A stretch of 64,000 nt of DNA, taken from contig JAMJFZ010000818.1 of NCBI GenBank assembly GCA_026225945.1, positions 6,189,501-6,253,500 of the forward strand. The letters are read 5' to 3'. The stretch is from Cricetomys ansorgei (Eukaryota > Chordata > Mammalia > Rodentia > Nesomyidae). Positions 63,311 through 64,000 of the stretch are shown piece by piece. The notes beneath the pieces are model-generated. The model was not told the DNA's origin. It saw only the letters and a program-made list of their open reading frames with translations, and did not search any database. Position 1 is the stretch's first letter, and each line of letters starts with the position of its first letter. The translations under genes and the position numbers were made by a program.

Positions 63311-63725
63311 GTGGTGGTGATGATGTTGGGGGGGCCTAGGGTGCTGTGGGATCTGTGTCCACTAACAGCAAAGTCAAGAGGAGGAGAGACGAGAATACTG
63401 TGTGTACCTGTAGACAGAGCCTCTTTTCTGGGAGGAAGGCTGCTCCTTCCTAGATAGAGAGTCCTTGATGTCCTGGGAGAGGATCTGGCATGGCAGCAGG
63501 AGTCAGTGCACAGGACACGGTCACCAAGGATGCTGAGGAAGAGAGGCTCCTGGCCTGTTCCTTGCATCCCTTCTGCCACCCTTGGCTAATGCACCCCAGT
63601 TCTCTGTGCCCCCCCGGGGGGGCCGTATAGAGGACAACCCCTCCTGGTCCGCAGCCTCTTCCTCACCCAGGAGCTCAAATCACTCATAAACTCCACTCAG
63701 GCAATTGTTTGAACCGTTGATGTTT
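63311..63725. other. Unique sequence with a C7G7 palindrome
   Basis: CCCCCCCGGGGGGG at 63609-63622. No gene recognised. Confidence 0.4.
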
Positions 63726-64000
63726 GGAGGGGGTTCTTTGGTTTTCCTTCCTTTTTCTTGTATTACTTTTTTCGTGCGTGTGTTGTGTGTGCGTGCGTGT
63801 TTGTTCACACATGCACACCAGTGTGTATGCAAGTGTGTGCGTGTGCATGCAGAGGGCAGAGGTCAATGTCAAGTGTCTCCCTCACTGATTAGCTAGGTGG
63901 CTAGCCAGTGAGAAGTGAGGATGTCTCTCCCCACCCCCCAGCACTAGGATTATAAGTGTTGTAAGCGCGCCATGTGTCTGGCTTGGGGTTTGTTTGTTTG
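63726..64000 (-). mobile_element. tRNA-derived SINE, reverse, running off the window
   Basis: GT/CGTG tail at 63775-63845, 'gcagagggcagaggtcaatg' and 'cagcactaggattataagtg'. The head side lies beyond 64000. Confidence 0.7.

Overview
The window looks like ordinary euchromatic nuclear DNA of a rodent, most likely a muroid (mouse, hamster or vole group). The evidence is the repeat mix: tRNA-Ala-like ID elements, ID+B1 fusions of B4 type, B1 and B3 SINEs, long tRNA-derived SINEs ending in CA tails, a URR1-type DNA transposon, MaLR-type LTRs, old L1 copies and a very heavy load of CA/GT and GATA microsatellites. Nothing resembles a bacterial, phage or organelle gene. I cannot name the species. All family names come from memory of consensus sequences, not from a search.

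I find no protein-coding gene that I can defend. The long open frames are microsatellite artefacts (Cys-Val, His-Thr or Tyr-Leu-Ser-Ile runs) or read through SINEs. One 158-bp segment (18761-18918) has the layout of an internal exon: a long pyrimidine tract with AG, an open frame, and CAG|GTAGGT. It is only a candidate. The rest fits an intergenic region or a large intron.

Layout: 0-6.4 kb holds SINEs, a (GATA)n array, an LTR copy and an old L1 broken by a MaLR LTR. 6.4-10.9 kb is relatively repeat-poor and contains two stretches that read like conserved non-coding elements. 11-16.9 kb is MaLR, SINE and CA DNA. 16.9-17.6 kb is the largest ID-derived tandem array. 18-20.7 kb is GC-rich unique DNA with the candidate exon and G-rich tracts. 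20.9-35 kb is a second ID array, long CA arrays, a solo LTR and URR1. 35.8-48.5 kb has three more ID arrays and L1M and MaLR fragments. 48.5-49 kb is a CpG-bearing unique segment. 50.2-51.5 kb is a 1.3-kb GT array with a 74-bp higher-order period. 51.8-54 kb is an antisense L1M split by SINEs. 58.8-59.3 kb is the sixth ID array. 60.7-61.1 kb is a third candidate regulatory element. 61.6-64 kb is GT, SINE, MaLR and L1 remnants.

The most unusual structure is a family of six arrays (three on each strand). Each is built from the same 52-bp internally deleted ID monomer repeated head to tail. In five of the six the array ends at its 3' side in one full-length, more diverged ID element with an A-rich tail. 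The identical deletion junction at all six loci suggests a composite repeat that has moved or been converted between loci.
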